Of a DNA stretch of 13,873 nucleotides, positions 6,401 to 13,506 are shown piece by piece. The position numbers and the translations under genes were made by a program. The stretch covers positions 58,876 through 72,748 of the forward strand of contig JBBHKE010002037.1 of NCBI GenBank assembly GCA_037447655.1, in the 5' to 3' direction. The DNA is from Zygnema cylindricum. Its lineage: Eukaryota; Streptophyta; Zygnematophyceae; Zygnematales; Zygnemataceae. How positions within the stretch are numbered: the stretch's first letter is position 1; each line of letters opens with the position of its first letter. The notes beneath the pieces are model-generated. The model did not search any database. It saw nothing but the letters and a program-made list of their open reading frames with translations, and was not told the origin of the DNA.

Positions 6401-9400
6401 CCGAGGAAAACAGACAAGCTAACACAGTATGTTCTTGTTTTCCCTTTTTTTTGTTGGAGTTGTTTTTTTGCATCATCTGGAAAGTATGTATTTTCTTATG
6501 GTTTGTTCCGAAAAGGAGGACCAGTATATAGTTCAAACAGAACTAATGTCAGGAACAATCCCCTTTAGATAGCTGTGCCTATATTAGAGGCATTTTATGA
6601 TTGTTTTTATGATTGTTACTGTTGTGGTTACAGTTACGGTTATGGTTGTTGTTGCTGCTGTACTTGTTTGCATTGTTATCATTATATTACAAAAACATTA
6701 ATAATCTATATTATTATGGAAGGGGCATTGGAATTAGGTTATTGATTTTATCATTATATTACAAAAACATTAATAGTTAGTATTTTTATAGAAGGGGCAT
6801 TGGAATTAGGTTATTGATTTTCAGGACTGGGGGGATTTGCAGGCTGGGAGACGAGTGACCCAAACAGATGCTGAGCTGGCAGAGATGCTCCAAGCGGAAG
6901 AAAATGCCAGAGCTTCGGCGGGACGAGGGTTCTGGGGTTCTATGAGAGGAAATATTCGAGTGGGCACAGGAGAAACTGAGTGGGAAAACTATTTCTCGAC
7001 TATACTGCCCCGGGTACGTCCGTCTCTCTCTCTCTCTCTCTCACTTTCCCCCTCTCTCTCTCCCTCTCTCTGTCTCCCCCCCTCCCTCCTTCCCTCCCTC
7101 CGTCCCTCTCTCTGACACTCCCTTCGACCCTCCCGACCCCGCTCCCTCCCCATCCCGCTCCCCCTCCACCTCGCTCCCTCCCCACCTCACTCCCCCCCTA
7201 CCCCGCTCCTCACACCTCCTTCCCCCGACCCTTCCTCCCTCACCCACCCGTCCTCCCTCCCTCCCTCCCTCACTCCTCCCTCCCTCCCTCCCTCCCTCCC
7301 CACCCTCCCTCCCTCCCTCCCTCCCTCCCTCCCTCCCTCCCTCCCTCCCTCCCTCCCTCCCTCCCTACCTCCCTCCCTCTCTCCCTCTTGCCCTCTTCCC
7401 CTCTCTCTCCCTCCTCTTTCCCTCTCTCCCTCTTCCTCTTCCCTATCTCTTCCCACCTCTCTCTCTCTATCTGCTCTTCGAGAGAGAATCTTTTTTGTCA
7501 TTTTATGGTCTTGGGAATGGCTCATGGTAGACTTAACCGGATGCGATATTTTGAAAACTAATGGATTGTCAAAATAAAATAGAGCGTTCTTTCTGTTCAT
7601 GGAAATATAACAGAGAGTTTGTAGGAAGCACTCATGTACAGGACATCTGTTGAAAATCTCTCTCTCTATCTGCTCTTCGAGAGAGAATCTTTTTTGTCAT
7701 TTTATGGTCTTGGGAATGGCTCATGGTAGACTTAACCAGATGCGATATTTTGAAAACTAATGGATTGTCAAAATAAAATAGAGCTTTCTTTCTGTTCATG
7801 GAAATATAACAGAGAGTTTGTAGGAAGCACTCATGTACAGGACATCTGTTGAAAATTGCTGAATTAGTTTACTATCTGAATAGTTTGCGAATATCAACGG
7901 GTTGATTTGCTCCGTGACTATATGTATAACTGGTGGAGTTAGTTATTTTGTTCTGGAATTACGGAGATTTGAAGATCAGTATATTAATACAAGGTGCAGT
8001 GAGATTAAAACTTGCAAGCTCATTTATGGAGGTCGAGACATGATTTTTTCGCCTTATGCCTGATCACACAATTTTTTGTTAAATTTATAAGAGTGGGGAT
8101 CATTATGCATATATGCGTTTCTTTGGTTAATAACCATGTTATTTCCTCCTCTTTTGCAAAATGCAGCATTCGTCCCAATTCTACAATCCTCCAAACTTAA
8201 ATAGCGAGGATAGTTCTAACCCTCGGCGACGGCTTCCTTCATATGTTTCGAGCGGTTTAAGATCAAGAAACACTGGAGGAAATGGTGGAGTTTCTGATGA
8301 GATTGATTCCCTAGGAACTGAAGGAACAGAAGGGGGAGGGTCTAGGGCCGGAAGGGCTCTTAATCCATTTGGAGAAGGTGAAGATGGTTTGTTTGATTTA
8401 AGAAGGAGAATAGCAGAGGTTCCTCTCCCCCAAACAGAAGAAGAGGATCAAGAAAATACCGGAGGAAATCGTCTCCGAGGGAGGACTCCAACAGAAGCCT
8501 TTTCAAGGCTCCTAAATTCAAGCGATTTTATTACGGCTGGGGAATTAAGGGCCCGGGAGTCCTCTCTTCTCGGAGGTGGAGGAGATGGACATGCGGATGT
8601 TGGTGATGGAGAGGGAAGAGGAGTTGAGGAGGAGGGACGCATCAGGGAACCGACAAGTGGGAGAGGAGGAGTGAGAGTGAGAGGTTCATATGACAGGATA
8701 AGACGACAAGATAGGGCGAGAGACAGAGCGAGGGAACGCCGGATGTGGTTGGGAGGAGTGGGACCAGATCTTGATGATGCCTTAATTTCAAGAAGAGGGC
8801 ATTTTTCACAGTCAATGTCCATGGAACAGGTGGGACGGCACTCTATTTAGGTTAACCTTTGGAAAAAGTCACGATTGAGGAGATTTTCTCACTTTACTTT
8901 AAAAGTCTTAATGAGGTTAGACAAGAGTGCAAAGCGTGCAGCTTAACCTTTGGGAAAAATCACTGTCGGAGGGAATTTCGATCTCTCAGGGTTTTACTGC
9001 GTCAATTCGAAAAGTCATTGTGAGCTTTGTGAAACTGTGAGAGGAGTTTGATTATGATTTTTGTTTTAATTTTGGAAGTTTTGGATGTGGGTTTTGGACA
9101 GAGAATGGATTTTCTTGCGAGTTTGGAGGCTGCAATTAACCGTGAAGTTCCACTTGCAATGCGTCTCGCCACTGTAGATCGTGACTTTAATGAGTAAGTT
9201 TATATGAGATAAGTTAAAGTGCTCGAAAGAAGAATGCTTAAAAAAAATCGAGTTTGTGGAGGACTCTAAAAACTCTCGAGATTGGATGGGACATTATAGA
9301 ATGTGCCAAGAAGGATTCCACAAAAGTTGGGCATGAAAGAGGTTTGTGAGAAGTATAGAGTGGGAGAGAAATATGCTAGAAAAGCCAGCTTTCAGTGGGA

Positions 9401-11545
9401 GAGTAAAGAATGTATGAAAGAATGATAGGAGCCAGTAAAAAAGAAAACTGTAAAGATTTGGAATGTTATGGAAATTGGGGAGTGAGGTTGGGAGACTTTC
9501 TGGAGATTTCAAACTGGTGATTTTTCGTGCAAGTTAAAATAGTAAAGAAAGGCAGGAACACATTTTTCTTTTGCAGTTGAGCTTGTTAACCATTATATAA
9601 TAGCGGGCAAAGCTGTGTCTATGTCTTTTATAAATTCAACAGCATTACAGTATTGTACACTTTTTTTCTTGCGGAGTTAGAAAGTTTGTTGCAAATCTAG
9701 AAAAGGCCAGCTTCCATCTCTTGCAGATTTTCTGCAGAAAAGCTTTGCTTTTACTTGGTGGTTTTGTTCTAGAATGTGTATCCAAAAAAAAAAAAATTGT
9801 TTAGATTCCCCGTAAAATGTAAGGAATCAGCCGAAATTCTGAGTGTTATTCTAGTCTAGCAAGATATTTTAGGAATATTTTAGTAATCCCCAGCATTTTT
9901 TTTGCAATTTTCTTGACAAATTTTGCACTTTTATTATATGACACGCTCCTTGTTTTGCAGAAGCGATTACGATATGCTTCTGGGCCTGGATGAGATTGGA
10001 ACAGAGCCGTCTCGAAAAGGGGCTTCCTTAGCAACCATCAATCAGCTCCCAACGACGACTGTGAAGGTAGGATGTTTTTCAACACCGTTGATATTTGATG
10101 CTTGAGGTTTGATGGTTGATTTGTGATTGGTGACGGTTGATGTTTGACGTTTGATAAAAAACCCTTGATGGTTGATAGTTGAAGTTCGAATTTCCATATT
10201 CCATGTTCGACGTTCGATGTTCGATGTTTGTTTTTTGATATTCGTTGTTCGGTATTCGATTTTCCATATTTGATGTTCGACATTCGTGTTTGATGTTTGA
10301 TGGTGGATCATCGATGTTTGATGTTTGATGTTCCATGTTCGAGATTTGGCATTCGATGTTTGATGTTTCCATATTTGATGTTTGATGCTTGATGGTTGAA
10401 GGTGCAATGAAGGTTCAATTTATTTTCTTGAAATGTTCTTCACTTCTCTCGTTTTGGTTGTTTTAATGTTTTTCTTTTCACTCCTCCTGCTCCTTCCATT
10501 TATTCCTTAGGTTGTGTAAACATTCCTTCCGCCTTTTTCATATCTCTTTGTTCCTGTCGTCCATCTTTCTAAAGCTCGGATGCTTACACTAAGCTCGCTC
10601 GTTTTACTTCTTTCATCTAGTTGTTTCGATTTGTTTTAACATTTTGTTTGGCTTCTCCGATACTTTTTTTTCTTTTTTTTTTTAGGCCTCTGATATATAC
10701 ACTGAACCATGTACAATTTGTTTGGAAATTCCATCGGAAGGAGAAGTAATGAAACGCCTTCCTTGCTTACATAGTTTTCATCAGGAGGTACGAAATAACA
10801 AAACGAAATTCCAAAAATGAAATCCGTTTTAACAAACAAAATTGCAAACTTCTTTCTTAACTTTTTTCTTGAACTTCATTTTTAACGTGCTTGGTGTGGA
10901 GAAACAAGGGGGAATTGGTTTATGGACGGAGTTTCATTGTCTTTCTGTTTTCTCCTCTTTCTTTTGATAATCTCTGTGTGCAAAGGCGGGAATTCCACTG
11001 TTTTTTTTGTGATTCGGAAATTTTGTATGTCAAAAAAACAATATTCATTCAAATTTGATGTATATTTTTGAAATTGTTTTTAAAGTTAATGGCAATATAT
11101 GTCCAGAAAAGTAAATATTGACAGTATGTTCAAACTTTAAAATGAGTTCTATATATACGTTCAATTTGCGTAAATGTTTCATTTTGGCGGTCAGTTTTAA
11201 GTCGAGGAGAAGTCTCGTTTTGTGTAAAATGTTTAATTTGTAAAGCTTTATTTCGTGAACTTCAGTTTTTTTGGAGTTCGAGTAAAGTTCTCATTTCAGT
11301 AAAAATCTCCAATTCATAAAGTTTTCATTCGAGAACTTTTGTTTGTTTGGAATTTGAGTAACAGTTCTATTTGAGTAAAATGTTTAATTCGTAATTCGTG
11401 AAGTATTAATCCGTTAAAAGTTTGTAATTAAGAAATTAAATTAAGAATTTTGATTTTTTTTTGGATATTGCAGTGCATCGACAAATGGCTCCAAAGACAG
11501 GCGGTTTGTCCTGTATGCAAGAGAGATATTCGTGGTACTACTTAG
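2721..11545 (+). CDS. Large RING-H2 E3 ubiquitin-protein ligase, eight coding exons
   Basis: Joined CDS: 2721..3472, 3915..6426, 6825..7013, 8167..8829, 9102..9193, 9961..10066, 10686..10787, 11474..11545, giving 1495 residues. Every junction has GT/AG ends and keeps frame. Residues 1-1370 are Gly/Arg/Glu/Asn/Ser-rich and probably disordered. Residues 1375-1438 (DFLASLE...[10 protein letters not shown]...GAS...INQLP) are the linker I recall from plant At1g04790-like proteins. Residues 1447-1487 form a RING-H2 finger: Cys1447, Cys1450, Cys1465, His1467, His1470, Cys1473, Cys1484, Cys1487 (C-x2-C-x14-C-x-H-x2-H-x2-C-x10-C-x2-C). The E2-contact positions Ile1449, Trp1477 and Pro1485 are present. 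The expected role is to transfer ubiquitin from an E2 to an unknown substrate. Basic patches suggest a nuclear location; no signal peptide or membrane segment is seen in the spliced protein. At about 1500 residues it is more than twice the roughly 600-650 I recall for the Arabidopsis relative. The RING assignment is firm; orthology and location are inferred. Confidence 0.88.
3582..3668. repeat. 49-bp-offset tandem duplication in intron 2
   Basis: CTTGGAAGTATTTG, then RATTATTAG/CATCATTAG and TTTTTGTCTG, occurs at 3582..3614 and again at 3631..3665 with a few substitutions and length changes in the T run. Confidence 0.7.
3774..3850 (+). repeat. Diverged duplicate of the exon 3 acceptor and exon head
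   Basis: The stretch from GTGTTTTGTGAGCAG, ending at 3788, resembles the true boundary GCGTTTTGTGTGAACAG, ending at 3914. The similarity continues into the exon. In the frame set by exon 2 the copy reads SSRHETC...FMDKDEK before a TGA at 3853, and the real exon reads SKRHRTS...FLDRCERD. It looks like a local duplication of about 126 bp whose upstream copy decayed into a pseudo-exon. Splicing to 3789 would terminate the protein after about 273 residues. Confidence 0.5.
3915..6426 (+). CDS. Coding exon 3: long disordered central region (residues 251-1088)
   Basis: This 2.5-kb exon holds more than half the protein. Visible features: LxLxL motif LDLKL at 330-334; duplicated GNIRLDD at 424-430 and 542-548, each followed after 20 or so residues by a hydrophobic L-N-W segment (LNLTDW, DLLNW); Gly/Glu/Arg repeat at 581-598; hydrophobic patch VLIVEN at 797-802; basic cluster [11 protein letters not shown] at 914-924; basic helix-like segment [13 protein letters not shown] at 992-1004; VVEL followed by acidic GDDEEE at 1024-1033; and a helix [16 protein letters not shown] near its end. 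Codon structure is open throughout and the composition differs sharply from the introns, so it is genuinely coding. It ends ACA|GTATGT in phase 0. Confidence 0.85.
4903..4956 (+). repeat. In-frame purine (GGGA/GGAA) microsatellite in exon 3
   Basis: A nearly pure purine tract of GAG, AGG, GGA and GAA codons encodes an 18-residue Gly/Glu/Arg run (residues 581-598). It is the strand complement of the CCCT-type tract that fills intron 4. It probably varies in length between individuals and keeps frame only when whole codons are gained or lost. Confidence 0.7.
6427..6824 (+). other. Intron 3
   Basis: The donor is ACAGTATGT and the acceptor is TTGATTTTCAG; the intron is phase 0 and 398 bp long. 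It contains a GTTGTTGCTGCTG-like trinucleotide stretch around 6645 and a 72-bp tandem duplication at its 3' end. If unspliced, the frame continues for 34 very hydrophobic codons to TAG at 6529..6531. Confidence 0.85.
6677..6820. repeat. 72-bp tandem duplication abutting the intron 3 acceptor
   Basis: Two 72-bp units (6677..6748 and 6749..6820) share TATCATTATATTACAAAAAC at one end and GAAGGGGCATTGGAATTAGG then TTATTGATTT at the other. They differ mainly in the middle (ATAATCTATATTATTATG against ATAGTTAGTATTTTTATA). The second copy supplies the region just upstream of the splice acceptor; the first copy runs into TTATC instead of TTCAG. Confidence 0.85.
6825..7013 (+). CDS. Coding exon 4: LQA-helix and ETEWENYF segment (residues 1089-1151)
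   Basis: 63 codons, phase 0 at both ends. It begins [10 protein letters not shown], then [18 protein letters not shown], a charged amphipathic helix resembling the one just upstream at the end of exon 3. It then has an aromatic segment ([25 protein letters not shown]). The donor is CGG|GTACGT. The methionine-like start inside the exon is irrelevant because frame continuity with exons 3 and 5 is exact. Confidence 0.85.
7021..7470. repeat. CT / CCCT polypyrimidine microsatellite tract
   Basis: CT repeats (7021..7070) pass into C-rich imperfect CTCCC sequence, then a long CCCT array (about 7251..7376), then CTCTTCC and CT repeats. The other strand is correspondingly G/A-rich with many GGG runs. 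There are interruptions by A or G but very few purines over about 450 bases. Confidence 0.9.
7459..7856. repeat. 199-bp tandem duplication, nearly identical copies
   Basis: Units 7459..7657 and 7658..7856 differ at only two positions that I find: G7539/A7738 and G7586/T7785. Each starts with the CTCTCT run and ATCTGCTCTTCGAGAGAGAA and ends GACATCTGTTGAAAAT. The near-identity indicates a recent duplication, possibly by slippage or unequal exchange at the CT repeat that borders both copies. Confidence 0.95.
8167..8829 (+). CDS. Coding exon 5: Arg/Glu/Gly-rich region (residues 1152-1372)
   Basis: 221 codons, phase 0 at both ends. The upstream ATG at 8161 is intronic; the acceptor is ATGCAG, ending at 8166. 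The exon encodes HSSQFYNPP, a Ser/Gly/Arg region, and a strongly basic helix-like stretch [16 protein letters not shown] at 1328-1343. It closes with [20 protein letters not shown] before the donor CAG|GTGGGA. No known domain is recognised. The basic stretch could serve in nuclear targeting or nucleic-acid contact (inference). Confidence 0.85.
8830..9101 (+). other. Intron 5
   Basis: 272 bp, donor GTGGGA (weaker than the others), acceptor TTTTGGACAG, phase 0. It contains a two-copy diverged repeat. Confidence 0.8.
8851..8983. repeat. 91-bp-offset diverged repeat in intron 5
   Basis: TTAACCTTTGGAAAAAGTCAC at 8852 and TTAACCTTTGGGAAAAATCAC at 8943 are followed by GATTGAGGAGATTTTCTC and TGTCGGAGGGAATTTCGA respectively. 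This is an older duplication than the 199-bp one. Confidence 0.6.
9102..9193 (+). CDS. Coding exon 6: conserved helix before the RING (residues 1373-1403)
   Basis: 92 nt, too short for an ORF scan. It encodes [17 protein letters not shown] then [14 protein letters not shown]. The donor is GA|GTAAGT in phase 2, and the split Glu codon is completed by exon 7. The DRDFNE-SDYDMLL junction is what makes the family recognisable: plant At1g04790-like RING proteins have a similar DF-x-E-x-DYE-x-LL-x-LDE segment, from memory of the family. Confidence 0.85.
9194..9960 (+). other. Intron 6
   Basis: 767 bp, donor GTAAGT, acceptor TTGTTTTGCAG. It is AT-rich with an A13 run near 9786. It has only short internal similarities, such as CTAGAAAAGCCAGCTT at 9376 and CTAGAAAAGGCCAGCTT at 9697. 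No gene or clear repeat array is seen. Confidence 0.85.
9961..10066 (+). CDS. Coding exon 7: family-specific linker (residues 1403-1438)
   Basis: 106 nt encode [13 protein letters not shown], then [16 protein letters not shown]. The LLxLDE...GAS...INxLP pattern is a hallmark linker preceding the RING in this plant family, where LP and the following residues lead into the zinc finger. Phase 2 in, phase 0 out. The donor is AAG|GTAGGA. Confidence 0.9.
10067..10685 (+). other. Intron 7
   Basis: 619 bp, donor GTAGGA, acceptor TTTTTTTTTTAG. Its first half is a GATGTTT/GATGTTC minisatellite, and the rest is T-rich. No gene. Confidence 0.85.
10083..10405. repeat. GATGTTT/GATGTTC heptamer-type minisatellite
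   Basis: About 320 bp consist of variants of TTTGATG, TTCGATG and TTCCATA in near 7-nt register with frequent 7-9 nt spacing slips. Because 7 is not a multiple of 3 and the unit's complement lacks stop codons, all three minus-strand frames stay open. They show the same repetitive Thr/Ser/Asn/Ile/Glu/His peptide pattern, an artefact of the repeat. Confidence 0.85.
10686..10787 (+). CDS. Coding exon 8: first half of the RING-H2 finger (residues 1439-1472)
   Basis: 34 codons encode [16 protein letters not shown] then [18 protein letters not shown]. They supply zinc ligands Cys1447, Cys1450, Cys1465, His1467 and His1470. The acceptor is a poly-T TTTAG and the donor is GAG|GTACGA, phase 0. The His at the fifth ligand position defines the H2 subtype. 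Confidence 0.93.
10788..11473 (+). other. Intron 8
   Basis: 686 bp, donor GTACGA, acceptor TATTGCAG. AT-rich, with an approximately 75-bp tandem repeat in its 3' half. Confidence 0.88.
11170..11405. repeat. About 75-bp diverged tandem repeat in intron 8
   Basis: Units start GTAAAATGTTTAATTTGTAAAG at 11224, GTAAAAATCTCCAATTCATAAAG at 11299 and GTAAAATGTTTAATTCGTAA at 11375 (offsets 75 and 76). Each of the first two continues with TTCGTGAACTT/TTCGAGAACTT, a T-rich run and GGAGTTCGAGTAA/GGAATTTGAGTAA. A weaker partial unit begins at 11170. Confidence 0.75.
11474..11545 (+). CDS. Coding exon 9: second half of the RING-H2 finger and stop (residues 1473-1495)
   Basis: 24 codons encode [23 protein letters not shown] and TAG. 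They provide Cys1473, Cys1484 and Cys1487, the E2-contacting Trp1477 and Pro1485, and Lys1488 at the position where many RINGs carry a basic linchpin residue. The protein ends eight residues after the last zinc ligand, as expected for a C-terminal RING. Confidence 0.93.
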   Translation, partial: CIDKWLQRQAVCPVCKRDIRGTT

Positions 11546-12000
11546 TCGCTTAGACCGTTTAAAAAGTAAAAAAACATTCTTTTTTTTTTACTTGTCTTTT
11601 TTTTTCTATCTGGTAAAGAGTTCATTTTGGTAGTTGATTGTGTAATTTGAAAGTGGATGGAAGTGGGGAATATAATTTTGAATGAATGATAGGACGGTTT
11701 TGAGACTCTCGGGAGATTTGTGATAGTTTTTATTGGTCGTGGGTTGTCTAGACACTCTTTTGTAGTTTTCGGTGGTCGTGTGGTAAAAAAACAAGTTGTA
11801 TTTTAATTGCTAGAAAGGCAAGAAGTTGTGGTCTATCTTATTGCGTTTTGACCTACTGTACATTTCATTTTTTATTGCAATTGCTCTTCATTTTGCCCAA
11901 GGTTTTCTTTTGCGAATGTGTGAATTTTGGTCATGTATTTGTGATGATTTTTGTTAAAGTAGTTGCTCTTTTTGTCAAAATTTACCATCAATAATTAATG
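11546..12000 (+). other. Probable 3'UTR and downstream sequence
   Basis: T-rich sequence without coding potential follows the stop. Plant polyadenylation signals are degenerate and no single site stands out. Several TGTAA/TTGTA words occur (for example near 11640 and 11795) and the first strict AATAAA is at 12124, which would give a long UTR. The transcript end is not resolved. Confidence 0.4.
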
Positions 12001-12330
12001 TATATTGTACTTGCGCTCGGTTATCGAGTGCCACAATGTCGCTGGTTATCAATTATTCGAAATTTGCCTTCATGTGAATCCCCACTAAATGGTGTTTTTC
12101 TAAAACGTATATCACTACTAGAAAATAAATTATCAGCGTTAATTCTCATTTTGTTTCAAACGATGTCGCTGGTTTTTAACCGTTTAAAGAATAAGCGTTC
12201 CGCAAAAAACAATTAGTGTGATTAACGCTTTTCTTTATCAAAGGGCAAAATAACTGGCACCGAGTTAGTTATTAACGCTTGTAGAGAGATTCACGGTGTA
12301 CAAAAAAATTCTATTTGCCTTTCTTCTTTC
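12001..12330. mobile_element. Transposon-derived remnant with CACTA-type terminus motif
   Basis: CACTACTAGAAAA at 12113..12125 matches the typical terminus of plant CACTA (En/Spm) transposons. It is followed by ATGTCGCTGGTTTTTAACCG, the style of subterminal repeat seen in such elements. However, ATGTCGCTGGTT also occurs at 12036, outside the would-be end. No matching opposite terminus was found before the window ends. Words AGCGTTAATT, GATTAACGCT and GGTGTAC (12293) also recall the upstream MITE-like family. Origin uncertain. Confidence 0.3.
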
Positions 12331-13376
12331 CACAGGTTGAATTTTTCCTTGGAACCTCGTGACAGAAAAGTAACAATTTTATCGGTCATTTGGTTACTTT
12401 TGCATGAAGGTCCAATTTTTTTATCATGAAAAGCTGGTTTTAAGATGGAAAAGAAAATATTGTGTTCAATGTATCCTTTTCATTATAAGACAGTACTGCA
12501 AGTTAATTTGTCAAAAAAGAAAAAAGGCGGCATTGCATTAAAACTTACTATGGCAGAAAGACCTTATTTTATATAAAGATAAATGACTAAATATGACCAA
12601 AAAGCTTGAAGATGTGGAATTTCTGCCAAAATATGGATGAGTACAAACTTTTTTTTATATTTTATTACTAAAAAACAAAAAAAAAAAAAGTAGAACAAAA
12701 ATACTTCAAAAACACCCTTCAAATACCCGAAGATACAACCTTATAGCACTATTAAATATGCAACTAATAATATTTTCTTACCAATATGAAAACATTTTAT
12801 TTTTATTATCTCCGAATACTAACTCATTTTTAATCGGGACATTAAGATAGAAAGATTCCTATTGCTATTTACTTAAATATTACTTTTTCAAAAGAAAGAA
12901 TAAATAAAATTTAAGAAAACTCATTTTTTTCCATGTGTTTGTCCCCTCCATCCATTGCAAATTTTAAAATAGGGTCAAGAAAAAGGGCAAATGTAATGGG
13001 CGGAAAAATCATAAAAACAAGTTAAAAAAAATACATTTTCTCAGGGAAAATCTCTTATTCTAGAAAAAAAAACTTTTTGCCAAAAGCCCTAAAAGTAAAG
13101 AAAAAAGATAAACTTAAAACCCTTTCCTCGGAATACTAAACTTTATACTCATTTTTAAGTATACATAAATTTTCTTCGATCTTTTCAATGAAAAAAGCGA
13201 GTTCAAATACACAATCTAATCACTTCTTTTTTCTATTTTTTCTCTTTTTCCTTTCTCGTTTTCAATTTCACGATTTCTCTTTTTTCGTTCGAATTTCTGA
13301 CCCCCCTTTTTTTTCTCTCAGATCTCTCACTCTCTTTTCTTCAACATTTGTACCTTTATTTTTCCTCCAAATTTGG
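12331..13376. other. AT-rich intergenic DNA, nothing identified
   Basis: Long runs of A and T, no conserved reading frame, no tRNA-like structure and no repeat boundaries recognised. Small open frames (for example near 13188) are Phe/Ser/Leu-rich products of T-rich sequence. Confidence 0.6.
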
Positions 13377-13452
13377 ATTCTAAAGCGGCTAATGATCTTC
13401 CGATTTGTCTTTTTGTGGTTTTGGTAAAGATCCTTTTCCTTCCAAATTTGAA

Positions 13453-13506
<54 letters not shown>

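Larger units (their letters stand above)
7014..8166 (+). other. Intron 4: pyrimidine tract plus 199-bp duplication
   Basis: A 1153-bp phase 0 intron with donor GTACGT and acceptor GCAAAATGCAG. The first 450 bases or so are almost pure C and T on the + strand. Then come a perfect-looking 199-bp tandem duplication and about 300 bp of ordinary AT-rich sequence. Long apparent ORFs on both strands here are products of the simple repeat, not genes. Confidence 0.85.

Noticed and set aside
6358-6420. Canonical ubiquitin-interacting motif
   Set aside because: The helix lacks the A-x3-S core spacing, so it is reported only as a related-looking helix.
6427-6531. Taking the exon 3 frame as a complete 874-codon gene ending at 6531
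   Set aside because: Composition changes abruptly at the GTATGT donor to T-rich sequence. Splicing to 6825 restores frame and continues the charged protein through to the RING finger.
6980-7600. Long Pro/Ser/Leu-rich frame on + strand and Gly/Arg/Glu-rich frames on - strand
   Set aside because: They are translations of the CT/CCCT microsatellite inside intron 4. The + strand frame conflicts with the strong donor at 7014 and the continuous frame from exon 4 to exon 5.
8161-8166. ATG at 8161 as a start of a separate protein
   Set aside because: It is part of the ATGCAG acceptor. The frame joins exactly to exon 4 in phase 0.
10038-10407. Three overlapping minus-strand frames of 81-121 codons
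   Set aside because: All come from the GATGTT-type minisatellite. The same repetitive peptide appears in every frame, with no start context or domain.
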